A DNA stretch of 9,112 bases from an uncultured Neomegalonema sp. (GTDB lineage: Bacteria; Pseudomonadota; Alphaproteobacteria; Rhodobacterales; Rhodobacteraceae): assembly GCA_937927905.1 (NCBI GenBank), contig CALFWP010000063.1, positions 1-9,112 of the forward strand, written 5' to 3'. Shown here one piece after another: positions 1-7,600 of this stretch (its first letter is position 1; every line of letters begins with the position of its first letter). The notes below the pieces were generated by a model. That model was given only the letters and a program-made list of their open reading frames with translations, was not told where the DNA came from and searched no databases. The translations under genes were made by a program, and so were the position numbers.

Positions 1-202
1 GATCGGCAAGGCGCACACGTTTCGCCCCACCGCTTTTGGCAAGTTGCGGTATCGCGTCCAGCGCGGCGGACGCATTTTCATAACGGTTCATAAGGCTTAC
101 GAAAGTGACCGGCCCGACATTGGCGGATCGGGCAAGGCGCAGCCACGCGAATTTTCCCGCATCATTTACCGGAATCCGTGAGTTCGGGAAAAGTGCGGTC
201 AT
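1..202 (-). CDS. dprA: DprA (DNA-processing protein A), N-terminal part, cut by window edge
   Basis: DprA loads RecA onto single-stranded DNA taken up during natural transformation; in species without known competence it still occurs as a recombination accessory. Only the first 67 codons are present, reading off the left edge. Visible is WLRLARSANVGPVTF (residues 20-34) followed by a helical stretch, which matches the N-terminal SAM/helix-hairpin-helix-like part of alphaproteobacterial DprA; the Rossmann-fold core lies outside the window. The start ATG at 202-200 overlaps the plsY stop as ATGA. No strong Shine-Dalgarno is seen upstream, so translation is probably coupled to plsY. The identification rests on this short match plus the conserved plsY-dprA gene order, and is good but not proven because the diagnostic core domain is missing. 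Confidence 0.85.
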   Translation of the reverse strand, partial: MTALFPNSRIPVNDAGKFAWLRLARSANVGPVTFVSLMNRYENASAALDAIPQLAKSGGAKRVRLAD

Positions 203-828
203 TTTTTACTGAATGAGATTTTTGTCTCTTCGCCCCGGACCAGACGGCCAATGTTCTCGCTGTGCCGCCACCACAGAAGGAGTGCCATGGGAACGGCAAT
301 CCAGACAAATTCATTCGCTCCGAACAAGGCAAGGAAAAACGGCGCGGCAATCGCTGCGACGAGTGCCGATAAAGAGGATATTTTTGTAAGGAAAGCCACA
401 ACCAGCCATGTTGCCCCCATAGCCAGAAAAGTCGGCCAGTGAAGTCCGAGAAACGCGCCCAAAAAGGTCGCAACGCCCTTGCCGCCTCTGAATTTCAGCC
501 AGACAGGAAAGCAATGGCCGATAAAAGCCCCGAAACCTGCCACAGCCGCCGCCATTGGTCCCCATATAGACATAACAAACACAGCCAAAGTGCCTTTGAG
601 CATGTCAAACAGCAGCGTCAGGATGGCCGCCTTTTTACTACCTGTGCGCAATACATTGGTCGCGCCGATATTTCCGGAACCGACATCGCGCAGGTTGCCC
701 AGACCGAAGACCCTGGCCATCACCATGCCAAAGGGGACCGAACCGAGAAGGTAACCAATGACAAGCGCGGTCAGCAGGTACGGCCCGCCTTGTGTAAAGG
801 CAACCAGATCCGGCACATATCCTCTCAT
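199..828 (-). CDS. plsY: PlsY, acyl-phosphate:glycerol-3-phosphate acyltransferase
   Basis: Inner-membrane enzyme that moves an acyl group from acyl-phosphate (made by PlsX) to glycerol-3-phosphate, giving lysophosphatidic acid, the first step of phospholipid synthesis. The protein has 209 residues, usual for the family, and several hydrophobic segments (about residues 15-40, 65-90, 92-110, 135-170, 174-187). Family motifs are present: GSVPFG at 29-34, SGNIGATNVLR at 51-61, the glycine-rich GHCFPVWLKFRGGKGVAT at 104-121, and RHSENIGRL at 188-196. A longer reading from 855 exists, but the ATG at 828 is preferred: it overlaps the upstream stop as ATGA and has a GAGAGG-type Shine-Dalgarno about 7 bases upstream. 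It lies between the PyrC-like gene and dprA, with 4-base overlaps at both ends, so it is part of the pyr operon. No missing key residue was seen. Confidence 0.96.
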   Translation of the reverse strand: MRGYVPDLVAFTQGGPYLLTALVIGYLLGSVPFGMVMARVFGLGNLRDVGSGNIGATNVLRTGSKKAAILTLLFDMLKGTLAVFVMSIWGPMAAAVAGFGAFIGHCFPVWLKFRGGKGVATFLGAFLGLHWPTFLAMGATWLVVAFLTKISSLSALVAAIAAPFFLALFGANEFVWIAVPMALLLWWRHSENIGRLVRGEETKISFSKK

Positions 829-2108
829 CCGAAAACCCTCTCGCCACCAACCCATGTTCCCAGAACCCTACCCTGAACGCGACGTTCATGGAACGGCGAG
901 TTTTTGGATTTAGACAGCAGGTCTTTGCGGTCCACCACCCACGGTGCACCCGGATCAAATAACACAAGATCAGCCGCCGTGCCTTTGCCGAGATGCCCTG
1001 CGTTCAATCCTGCTAGCCGCGCCGGAGCCAGTGACAGACGCTCGAATAAAGTTGTCAATTTCATGCCCGCGCGGTGATGCAAATCAAGCGAGACCGGCAA
1101 CAGCGTCTCCAGCCCTACGCCGCCCGCAGCGGCCTGAGCAAAGGGCAGGCGCTTGGATTCTTCATCCTGAGGCCTGTGGCCGGAGGTGATGACGTCAATC
1201 AGGCCATCCGCCAGCGCCTCTTCCATGGCGGCGCGGTCCGCTTCGGCGCGCAGGGGAGGGCATACCTTCAGGAAGGTGCGGAAATCGGCGATATCAAATT
1301 CGTTCAGGGCGAAATGCGGTACGGCTACGGAGCAAGTTACATCCGTGCCTGCATCCTTGGCGCGGCGGATAACGGCAAGGCTCTCTGCCGTCGAGATTTG
1401 CGCCGCATGATAGCGCGCTCCGGTCAATGCCGCGATGCGGATATCGCGGGCCAGCATGATCGCTTCGGCTTCGGCGGGCACTTCCGGCAAGCCCCGCATC
1501 GAGGCAAACAATCCTTCGGTGGCACAGCCGAGTGCTGAGAAATGCGGCTCTTGCGGGTGATGGCATACCAGCGCATCAACCGAGGCCGCGTATTCTAGAC
1601 AACGGCGGAATACCACCGGATCGGCAATCGCGTTTTCGCCATCGGTCAACGCGACGGCACCGGCATCCAGCAAAAACCGGTATTCGGTCATCTCTTTGCC
1701 CTTGGCCGCCTTGGTCAGAGTTGCCATGGGCAGGACACGGACGGGCGTGGCCGCCTGCGCGCGCCGCAGGACGAATTCGAGGATCGCCGGTTCATCCAGC
1801 GGCGGGTCGGTATTCGGCTGTGTGATGATCGTTGTCACGCCGCCCCGCGCCGCCGCCTCGCCGCCCGAACGGAAGCTTTCCTTGTGCCGTGCGCCGGGTT
1901 CGCCGATGGAGACGTTAAAATCCACAAGACCGGGGGCGAGGACTTTCCCGCCGCAGTTAATGATCTGTGCATCGGCGGGCGTGCCGTCATTGAACAGCCC
2001 CTCACCCGCATCGGCAATTATCCCGTCCTGCACCAGCACGCCGCCGGGCGCGTCTAACCCCGTGGCCGGATCGATGAGATGAGCATTAGTGAGTGCGAGG
2101 CGGGTCAT
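825..2108 (-). CDS. PyrC'-type dihydroorotase homologue, predicted catalytically inactive
   Basis: Class I dihydroorotase fold protein of 427 residues, likely a partner of the adjacent aspartate carbamoyltransferase rather than an enzyme. The fold is clear: N-terminal beta-sandwich segment, APGLVDFNVSIGEPG at 58-72, AARGGVTTII at 86-95, and a C-terminal AADLVLFDPGAPWVV. The metal site is lost. The usual HxH is N65-x-S67, the normal TDDG is TDG at 155-157, the histidine of the YHxxHxS segment is Q237, and the catalytic Asp of the TDHAPH segment is G310 (SGHRPQ). In Pseudomonas, an inactive PyrC' encoded next to pyrB is required for assembly of active ATCase; the same role is inferred here. The start at 2108 has AAGAGG at 2121-2116, 7 bases upstream, and overlaps the preceding gene as ATGA. 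Databases may label such genes pyrC; a true dihydroorotase should exist elsewhere in the genome. Confidence 0.93.
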   Translation of the reverse strand: MTRLALTNAHLIDPATGLDAPGGVLVQDGIIADAGEGLFNDGTPADAQIINCGGKVLAPGLVDFNVSIGEPGARHKESFRSGGEAAARGGVTTIITQPNTDPPLDEPAILEFVLRRAQAATPVRVLPMATLTKAAKGKEMTEYRFLLDAGAVALTDGENAIADPVVFRRCLEYAASVDALVCHHPQEPHFSALGCATEGLFASMRGLPEVPAEAEAIMLARDIRIAALTGARYHAAQISTAESLAVIRRAKDAGTDVTCSVAVPHFALNEFDIADFRTFLKVCPPLRAEADRAAMEEALADGLIDVITSGHRPQDEESKRLPFAQAAAGGVGLETLLPVSLDLHHRAGMKLTTLFERLSLAPARLAGLNAGHLGKGTAADLVLFDPGAPWVVDRKDLLSKSKNSPFHERRVQGRVLGTWVGGERVFG

Positions 2109-3436
2109 TTGAGAGCCTCTTCGTGTGAAACGAGATGTCGCAGCATATGCTGCTGATGAGACTCGATTAGGTCTGACTGTAGTGAAGTTTTTGATAAAAC
2201 AAAATTCGTTACGAGAGCGATGAGAATATCCGTCGTTTCAATCATATCACTAATCGACATGTCGATAGTATTCTCATTAATATGAACGAAATTTGCCCTG
2301 AGATTGGATAGAAATTTCCCCATTTCGTTATCTGGCTCAAATTGATCTTTGATTTCTTTGAGCTTCTGTCGAGCTGCAACGGAGAGATATTTTGTCACTG
2401 GAGATTCGTACTTTTCCCTATCGCCGCCGCCGTCAAATTTATTGATCGCTTCCAGAGCCGTAAGTAAAAACACAAGATGCATTTCTATCGTCCCGCCGAA
2501 ACGAATGCTCGCAGAAACTGCGGTAGAGATTTCCGTAAACGTCGACCACTCCGCGAACAGTTTGGCTAAGTCGCACGTTGAACCATTGATTGGATGGAGA
2601 TGGTGGGCGTTCTTCAAAACACTGATAGGCTTAATGCTCGCCGGTGCAAGTTGCGATGAAACGAACGATCCATGCTTTCCGTCGGAAGTCACGCGAACCA
2701 ATTCTGTCGCAGACTTGAGGCCTGTGATTACTGATATGAATGACAAGACGTCGTTACTGAACTGTTCGATGTCAGTTGGTGAAATGCCTTCTGATCGCTC
2801 GTATGCAAGATGGAGATTTGACTTCGTCTTGAGAAAAATTTTGTGATCAAATTCGGCCAACGCAAGGCTAAGGGCTTCTCGCTTCTCGATCACATTTTCA
2901 ACTTCGTCAAATACCACAAAGTCATCTGCTGTTGCGTATTTTCCGAGGGGTCTCCAGTTTGTGGAGACCAGCCCATCTCGATATGAGTGACTCTGCTCAG
3001 AAATTTGCCGATTCGCATTACTATTCTCGAAACCGTCTGGATCGTTTCCGATTAGCTGTTCCAGATTCGATTGGTGAAAATGTACTGCCGAGATTTTTGC
3101 TTCGGTGGTGTACCAGAATCCGAAGATCGCCCAAGCGACGTAGATACTCTTCTCGATTCCATTGTTACCATATGTTTTAAGAAATTCGATCTGCTCGCCA
3201 TCGAGCGTGATGTCTAGCGTAACGCGTTGCCTATTGGGTCCACCCAAAATGCCAAAAATTACTTTTGAATCGCGGAACGGTTCTTTGCCGGAGACGTCCG
3301 AAAAGTTGAGTTTCAGGCCTCGGTATTGATCGTAAGTCAGTTGTCCAGCGACTCTATTTTCGATTTGGTCCGGAGAACTAAAAAAGGTCCCCCACCATTC
3401 GTCTTCTCCGGAATGAGAGATTGACTTTTGACTCAA
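2105..3436 (-). CDS. ApeA-like HEPN-domain protein, candidate anti-phage/abortive-infection effector
   Basis: The reading frame is intact, 443 residues, with no signal peptide or membrane segment, so it is probably cytoplasmic. The N-terminal region (about 10-130) has the pattern of the ApeA N-terminal domain: EDEWWG at 11-16, AGQLTYDQYRGLKLNF at 30-45, a beta-rich FGILGG and RVTLDI (61-76). The C-terminal region (about 300-415) is helical and looks like an Apea-type HEPN domain: MHLVFLLTALEAINKF at 319-334, including E329, then LRANFVHI at 379-386. The last contains R380-x4-H385, the RNase motif of active HEPN proteins. ApeA is a described HEPN anti-phage protein; ribonuclease action on RNA during infection is inferred here. 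The start is TTG at 3436, overlapping the pyrB stop as TTGA; no ATG occurs in the first 100 codons. The stop overlaps the PyrC' start as ATGA. Sampled GC is about 42%, against 50-72% in sampled flanking lines, suggesting transfer. The middle (130-300) has no recognised domain. Fold assignment is by eye. Confidence 0.78.
   Translation of the reverse strand: MSQKSISHSGEDEWWGTFFSSPDQIENRVAGQLTYDQYRGLKLNFSDVSGKEPFRDSKVIFGILGGPNRQRVTLDITLDGEQIEFLKTYGNNGIEKSIYVAWAIFGFWYTTEAKISAVHFHQSNLEQLIGNDPDGFENSNANRQISEQSHSYRDGLVSTNWRPLGKYATADDFVVFDEVENVIEKREALSLALAEFDHKIFLKTKSNLHLAYERSEGISPTDIEQFSNDVLSFISVITGLKSATELVRVTSDGKHGSFVSSQLAPASIKPISVLKNAHHLHPINGSTCDLAKLFAEWSTFTEISTAVSASIRFGGTIEMHLVFLLTALEAINKFDGGGDREKYESPVTKYLSVAARQKLKEIKDQFEPDNEMGKFLSNLRANFVHINENTIDMSISDMIETTDILIALVTNFVLSKTSLQSDLIESHQQHMLRHLVSHEEALK
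2107..2113. repeat. 7-base inverted repeat, left copy (at HEPN/PyrC' junction)
   Basis: ATTTGAG on the plus strand. It is the exact reverse complement of 3432-3438 at the other end of the HEPN gene, and both copies span the stop/start overlap. The match stops after 7 bases in both directions. Chance cannot be excluded, particularly as the stop/start constraint favours TGA at both sites. Confidence 0.4.
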
Positions 3437-3438
3437 AT
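3432..3438. repeat. 7-base inverted repeat, right copy (at pyrB/HEPN junction)
   Basis: CTCAAAT on the plus strand, the reverse complement of 2107-2113. It contains the pyrB TGA stop and the TTG start of the HEPN gene. No target-site duplication is visible in the bases just outside the two copies. Confidence 0.4.
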
Positions 3439-4401
3439 CCCCACCCCCGCAATCTCATTCGTGACATTCCTGGCCAGCATCTCCAGTACAGCCATGCGGA
3501 CGGCGACGCCCATTTCGACCTGTTCCCCGATTACGGAACGGTTGAGGTCATCGGCCAGGTCGCTGTCGATTTCTACGCCCCGGTTCATCGGGCCGGGGTG
3601 CATGATGATGGCGTCTTCTTTCGCGCCTTTCATTTTGTCTTCATCCAGCCCGTAGCGGTGGAAGTATTCGCGGGTGGAGGGGATAAAGCTGCCCGCCATG
3701 CGCTCCTGTTGCAGGCGCAGCATCATGACTACATCGCACCCATCAAGGCCTTTGCGCATGTCGTGAAAGACTTCCGCGCCGAAGTGCTCGATGCCTGCGG
3801 GCAACAGAGTCGGGGGGGCAATGACCCGCACACGGCTTTCCATCTTGTTAAGCAGATGAATATTCGAACGCGCAACGCGGCTGTGCAGAATATCGCCGCA
3901 AATCGCCACCGTCAGGCGGTGCAGACGACCCTTACGGCGGCGGATCGTCAGGGCATCGAGCAGGGCCTGGGTCGGGTGCTCCCTGCGTCCGTCTCCGGCA
4001 TTCAGGACCGCGCAATTTACCTTTTGGGCCAGCAAATTGACAGCGCCGCTCTCACCATGGCGAACGATCAGCAGATCAGGATGCATCGCGTTTAACGTCA
4101 TTGCAGTGTCGATCAGCGTCTCGCCTTTGGAGACCGAGGATGTTTTCACCGACATATTCATGACATCGGCCCCGAGGCGCTTTCCTGCCAGCTCAAAACT
4201 GGCCTGAGTACGGGTAGAGGGTTCGAAAAACAGGTTAATTTGTGTCAGGCCCTTGAGCGTATCGCGCTTTTTGCGGGCCTCGCGGTTCATGGCAACGTAA
4301 TCGTCGGCGCGGTCCAGAATGGCGGTGATGTCGCGGGGCGAAAGGTCTTCTATACCCAGCAAATGCCTGTGTGCGAAGGCGGAATCGGAAGTAATGTCCA
4401 T
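3433..4401 (-). CDS. pyrB: Aspartate carbamoyltransferase catalytic chain
   Basis: Cytosolic enzyme joining carbamoyl phosphate and L-aspartate to carbamoyl-aspartate, the committed step of pyrimidine synthesis. Length is 322 residues, normal for the family. The carbamoyl-phosphate signature FFEPSTRT is at 58-65, SKGE at 91-94 (the mobile-loop lysine K92), VRH at 113-115, HPTQ at 142-145, and the C-terminal aspartate-domain motif HPGPMNRGVEI at 268-278. All expected catalytic residues appear present. No pyrI-type regulatory chain is visible; the PyrC'-like protein two genes downstream is the likely structural partner. The ATG at 4401 is the only plausible start, because an in-frame stop occurs about 10 codons upstream. 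It has no Shine-Dalgarno and sits immediately after a possible -10 element. It is first in the operon, and its stop overlaps the TTG start of the HEPN gene. Confidence 0.97.
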   Translation of the reverse strand: MDITSDSAFAHRHLLGIEDLSPRDITAILDRADDYVAMNREARKKRDTLKGLTQINLFFEPSTRTQASFELAGKRLGADVMNMSVKTSSVSKGETLIDTAMTLNAMHPDLLIVRHGESGAVNLLAQKVNCAVLNAGDGRREHPTQALLDALTIRRRKGRLHRLTVAICGDILHSRVARSNIHLLNKMESRVRVIAPPTLLPAGIEHFGAEVFHDMRKGLDGCDVVMMLRLQQERMAGSFIPSTREYFHRYGLDEDKMKGAKEDAIIMHPGPMNRGVEIDSDLADDLNRSVIGEQVEMGVAVRMAVLEMLARNVTNEIAGVGI

Positions 4402-4409
4402 AAAGCCGC

Positions 4410-4439
4410 TGTATAAACCGGAAAGGGATCATGTGCCAA
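4410..4439 (-). promoter_or_regulatory. Possible pyrB promoter giving a leaderless transcript
   Basis: On the minus strand, TTGGCA (4439-4434) and TATACA (4415-4410) are separated by 18 bases, a fair match to a sigma-70 type promoter. The -10 ends 8 bases before the pyrB ATG at 4401, so transcription would begin at or within a couple of bases of the start codon. The lack of a Shine-Dalgarno before pyrB fits this. It is a pattern match only; a different promoter further upstream is possible. Confidence 0.4.
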
Positions 4440-4606
4440 GCTTGTCTGAGCGTCTGTGCCGGTATCACGCCGGTGCGGATTAATCATGCGTAAAATAATT
4501 TCGCATTTTGTTCACCCGATAGCGCCGCCGCCCTTTTGTTTTATGCCGGTCTGCGGTAAGTCCGGCGCGAAGAAAATGCATCGTGCAATGCCGCGATGAC
4601 CCGTGC

Positions 4607-4612
4607 AGGAGA
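4607..4612 (+). promoter_or_regulatory. valS ribosome binding site (decides the start)
   Basis: AGGAGA lies 8 bases before the ATG at 4621. It favours that ATG over the in-frame GTG at 4603, which would place the Shine-Dalgarno inside the coding region. Confidence 0.8.
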
Positions 4613-4620
4613 CCCGCCCG

Positions 4621-7600
4621 ATGGCGATGGAAAAAACCTTCAATGCGGCGGAAGCCGAACCACGCATTTACAAAGCCTGGGAAGAGGCGAAATGCTTTGC
4701 GGCCGGTGCGAATAAAAAACGTGATGAAACATTTACCATCGTGATCCCACCGCCCAATGTTACGGGCAGCCTGCATATGGGGCATGCGCTTAATAACACA
4801 TTGCAAGATATTCTGGTGCGATGGCACCGGATGCGGGGCTTTGATACCCTCTGGCAGCCGGGTACCGACCATGCTGGAATTGCAACGCAAATGGTCGTTG
4901 AACGTAAGCTGAACGGTGAGGGCAAAAAGCGTACGGATTTCTCCCGTGATGCTTTTGTCGGTGAAATCTGGAAATGGAAAGAAGAATCCGGCGGCACGAT
5001 TACGGAACAGCTGAAACGCCTCGGGGCCTCCTGTGACTGGGATCGCACGGCCTTTACAATGGCGGGTGCACCCGGAGATACCCGCGCCGGGCATGAGAAC
5101 AGCCCCGACATGAACAAGGCGGTGATGAAAACCTTTGTTGATCTTTATAACAAAGGCCTGATCTACAAAGGCAAGCGCCTCGTCAACTGGGACCCGCATT
5201 TTGAGACGGCGATTTCTGATCTGGAAGTCGAGAACATCGAAAAACCGGGCCATATGTGGCACTTCAAATATCCGCTCAAAGGCGGTGAAACCTACGAATA
5301 CGTCGAGAAGGATGAGGACGGGAACGTCACATTGCGCGAGACGCGCGACTATATCTCCATCGCGACGACACGGCCTGAGACGATGCTGGGTGACGGCGCG
5401 GTTGCCGTTCATACCGATGATGAGCGCTATGCGCCGATTGTCGGCAAGCTGTGCGAAATTCCGGTCGGCCCGAAAGAGCACCGCCGCTTTATTCCTATCA
5501 TCACCGATGAGTATCCCGATCCTGAGTTTGGTTCAGGTGCGGTGAAGATCACCGGCGCCCATGACTTCAACGATTATCAGGTCGCCAAGCGCGGCAACAT
5601 TCCGATGTATAATCTGATGGACACGAAAGCCGCGATGCGCGCTGACGGGAGGCCCTATGCGGAAGAAGCCGCGATTGCTCAGGCGATTGCGAATGGTGAG
5701 CAAGGGTTTGACGAAACCATGATCGCGGCCATGAATATGGTCCCTGACGAGTATCGTGGCCTTGATCGTTTTGAAGCCCGCAAGCGTGTAGTTGAAGACA
5801 TCACCGCAGAGGGCAACGCGGTGATGATCGCTAATCCTGTGGAACGCCCCGATGCGGAAGACAATCCGGAGGGCCATGCAGCATGGACAGCTGAAATTCC
5901 GCTTGTTGAAAACAAACCGATCATGCAGCCCTTCGGCGACCGCTCAAAAACCGTCATTGAACCCATGCTCACCGACCAGTGGTTCGTTGATGCGGAGACG
6001 TTGACGAAACCGGCGCTCGAAGCGGTGCGCGCCGGTAAAACCAACTTTGTTCCGAAGAACTGGGAAAAGACCTATTTCAACTGGCTCGACAACATCGAAC
6101 CGTGGTGTATCTCCCGCCAGCTCTGGTGGGGCCATCAGGTACCGGTGTGGTATGGGCCGGGAGTGCTGAGCCCAGAAGGGGAGTTGGAAGAGTTCACTCT
6201 AAGGGAATTTGGTCGTGAGTACTTTCATCATGATGATCTTGTAGAGCTTTGCGCTCAGTCTGAAGACGATGCAATTGAGTATGCCAAAGCGCGTTACGGT
6301 TCGAATGTAGAGTTTCAGGTTGCCGAAAACTTCGAAGTATATGTTATCGCTTTCAACAAATGGAAGGCAGGAGAGTCTGAATGTATCCCACTCTACCGTG
6401 ACCCTGACGTCCTCGACACATGGTTCTCCTCCGCTCTCTGGCCTTTTTCAACACTTGGCTGGCCGGAGGGGACACCGGAGCTTGCCCGCTATTATAAGAC
6501 CGATGTTCTCGTTACCGGCTTTGACATTATCTTTTTCTGGGTTGCCCGGATGATGATGATGGGTCTGGAGTTCATGGAGGACGATACCGGTGTGCCGGAA
6601 GTGCCTTTCCACACCGTCTATGTCCACGCGCTCGTCCGCGATGAGAGGGGCGCAAAGATGTCGAAATCCGTGGGTAATGTTATTGACCCGCTCGATCTGA
6701 TCCAGGGCATTGACCTTGACGGCCTGGTCAAAAAACGCACGACAGGCCTGAACAAACCCGAGGATGCCCCGCGCATCGAAAAGCAGACCCGCGCCGAATA
6801 CCCTGACGGGTTTGAGCCGTTCGGGGCAGACGCTCTGCGATTTGCACTTACCTCCATGGCCGCAATGGGCCGTGACATTAAACTTTCGGTAGAGCGCATA
6901 AGAGGCTATCGCAATTTCGGCACCAAGCTGTGGAACGCGGCGCGCTTTGCCGAGTTCAACGCCTGCGAACGTGATCCGGATTTCGACCCGTCAAATGCCG
7001 CGGAAACCGTCAATAAATGGATCATCGGCGAAACCGCGAAGGCCCGAGAAGCGGCGGATGAAGCACTGACCAATTACCGCTTTAACGATGTGGCAAGCAC
7101 ACTTTACGCCCATGTCTATTTCCTGTGTGACTGGTATGTGGAGTTTTCCAAACCTCTGCTGTCCGGTGCGGACGGCGCGGCGAAGGATGAAACCAAGGCC
7201 ACTGTGGTCTGGGCGATTGACCAATGCCTGATCATGCTGTCCCCGATCATGCCCTTTATCACCGAAGAACTCTGGCGCGTGACCGGCGGGCAGGACATAT
7301 TGATGCACCACGACTGGCCGGACTATACATACGACGACCTCAAGGATGAAGATGCCGAGGCGGAGATGCGCTGGACAATCTCTCTGATCGAGGCGATCCG
7401 CTCGGTGCGGTCGGAAATGAATGTGCCTGCGGGTGCGCAAATCGAATTACTGTTGACCGAATTTGATATGGAGGCGGCACAGCGCCTCTTGCGTCAGAGT
7501 TTGCTGATTAAGAAAATGGCGCGTTTATCCGAGGCCGCTGTCGGCAATGAAGCGCCTGAGGGTTGTATCGTAACCGCTGTAGAAGGGGCGACGGTTAATT

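Noticed and set aside
829..855. Upstream in-frame start for plsY (nine extra residues)
   Set aside because: The ATG at 828 has a good Shine-Dalgarno and the ATGA overlap seen at the other junctions; the extra residues are not family-like.
2105..3436. HEPN gene as the toxin of a HEPN/MNT toxin-antitoxin pair
   Set aside because: No small nucleotidyltransferase gene lies next to it; both neighbours are housekeeping genes, and the protein is much longer than typical HEPN toxins.
2105..3438. Insertion sequence or integron cassette carrying the HEPN gene
   Set aside because: There is no transposase or integrase, no attC-like structure and no target duplication; only a 7-base inverted repeat is seen.
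4603..4620. GTG start for valS
   Set aside because: It would place the strong AGGAGA ribosome site inside the coding sequence; the ATG at 4621 is better placed.
4480..5481. Long minus-strand open frame of 333 codons antisense to valS
   Set aside because: It lies opposite a clear valS frame, shows no recognisable domain, and is explained by GC-rich shadow coding.
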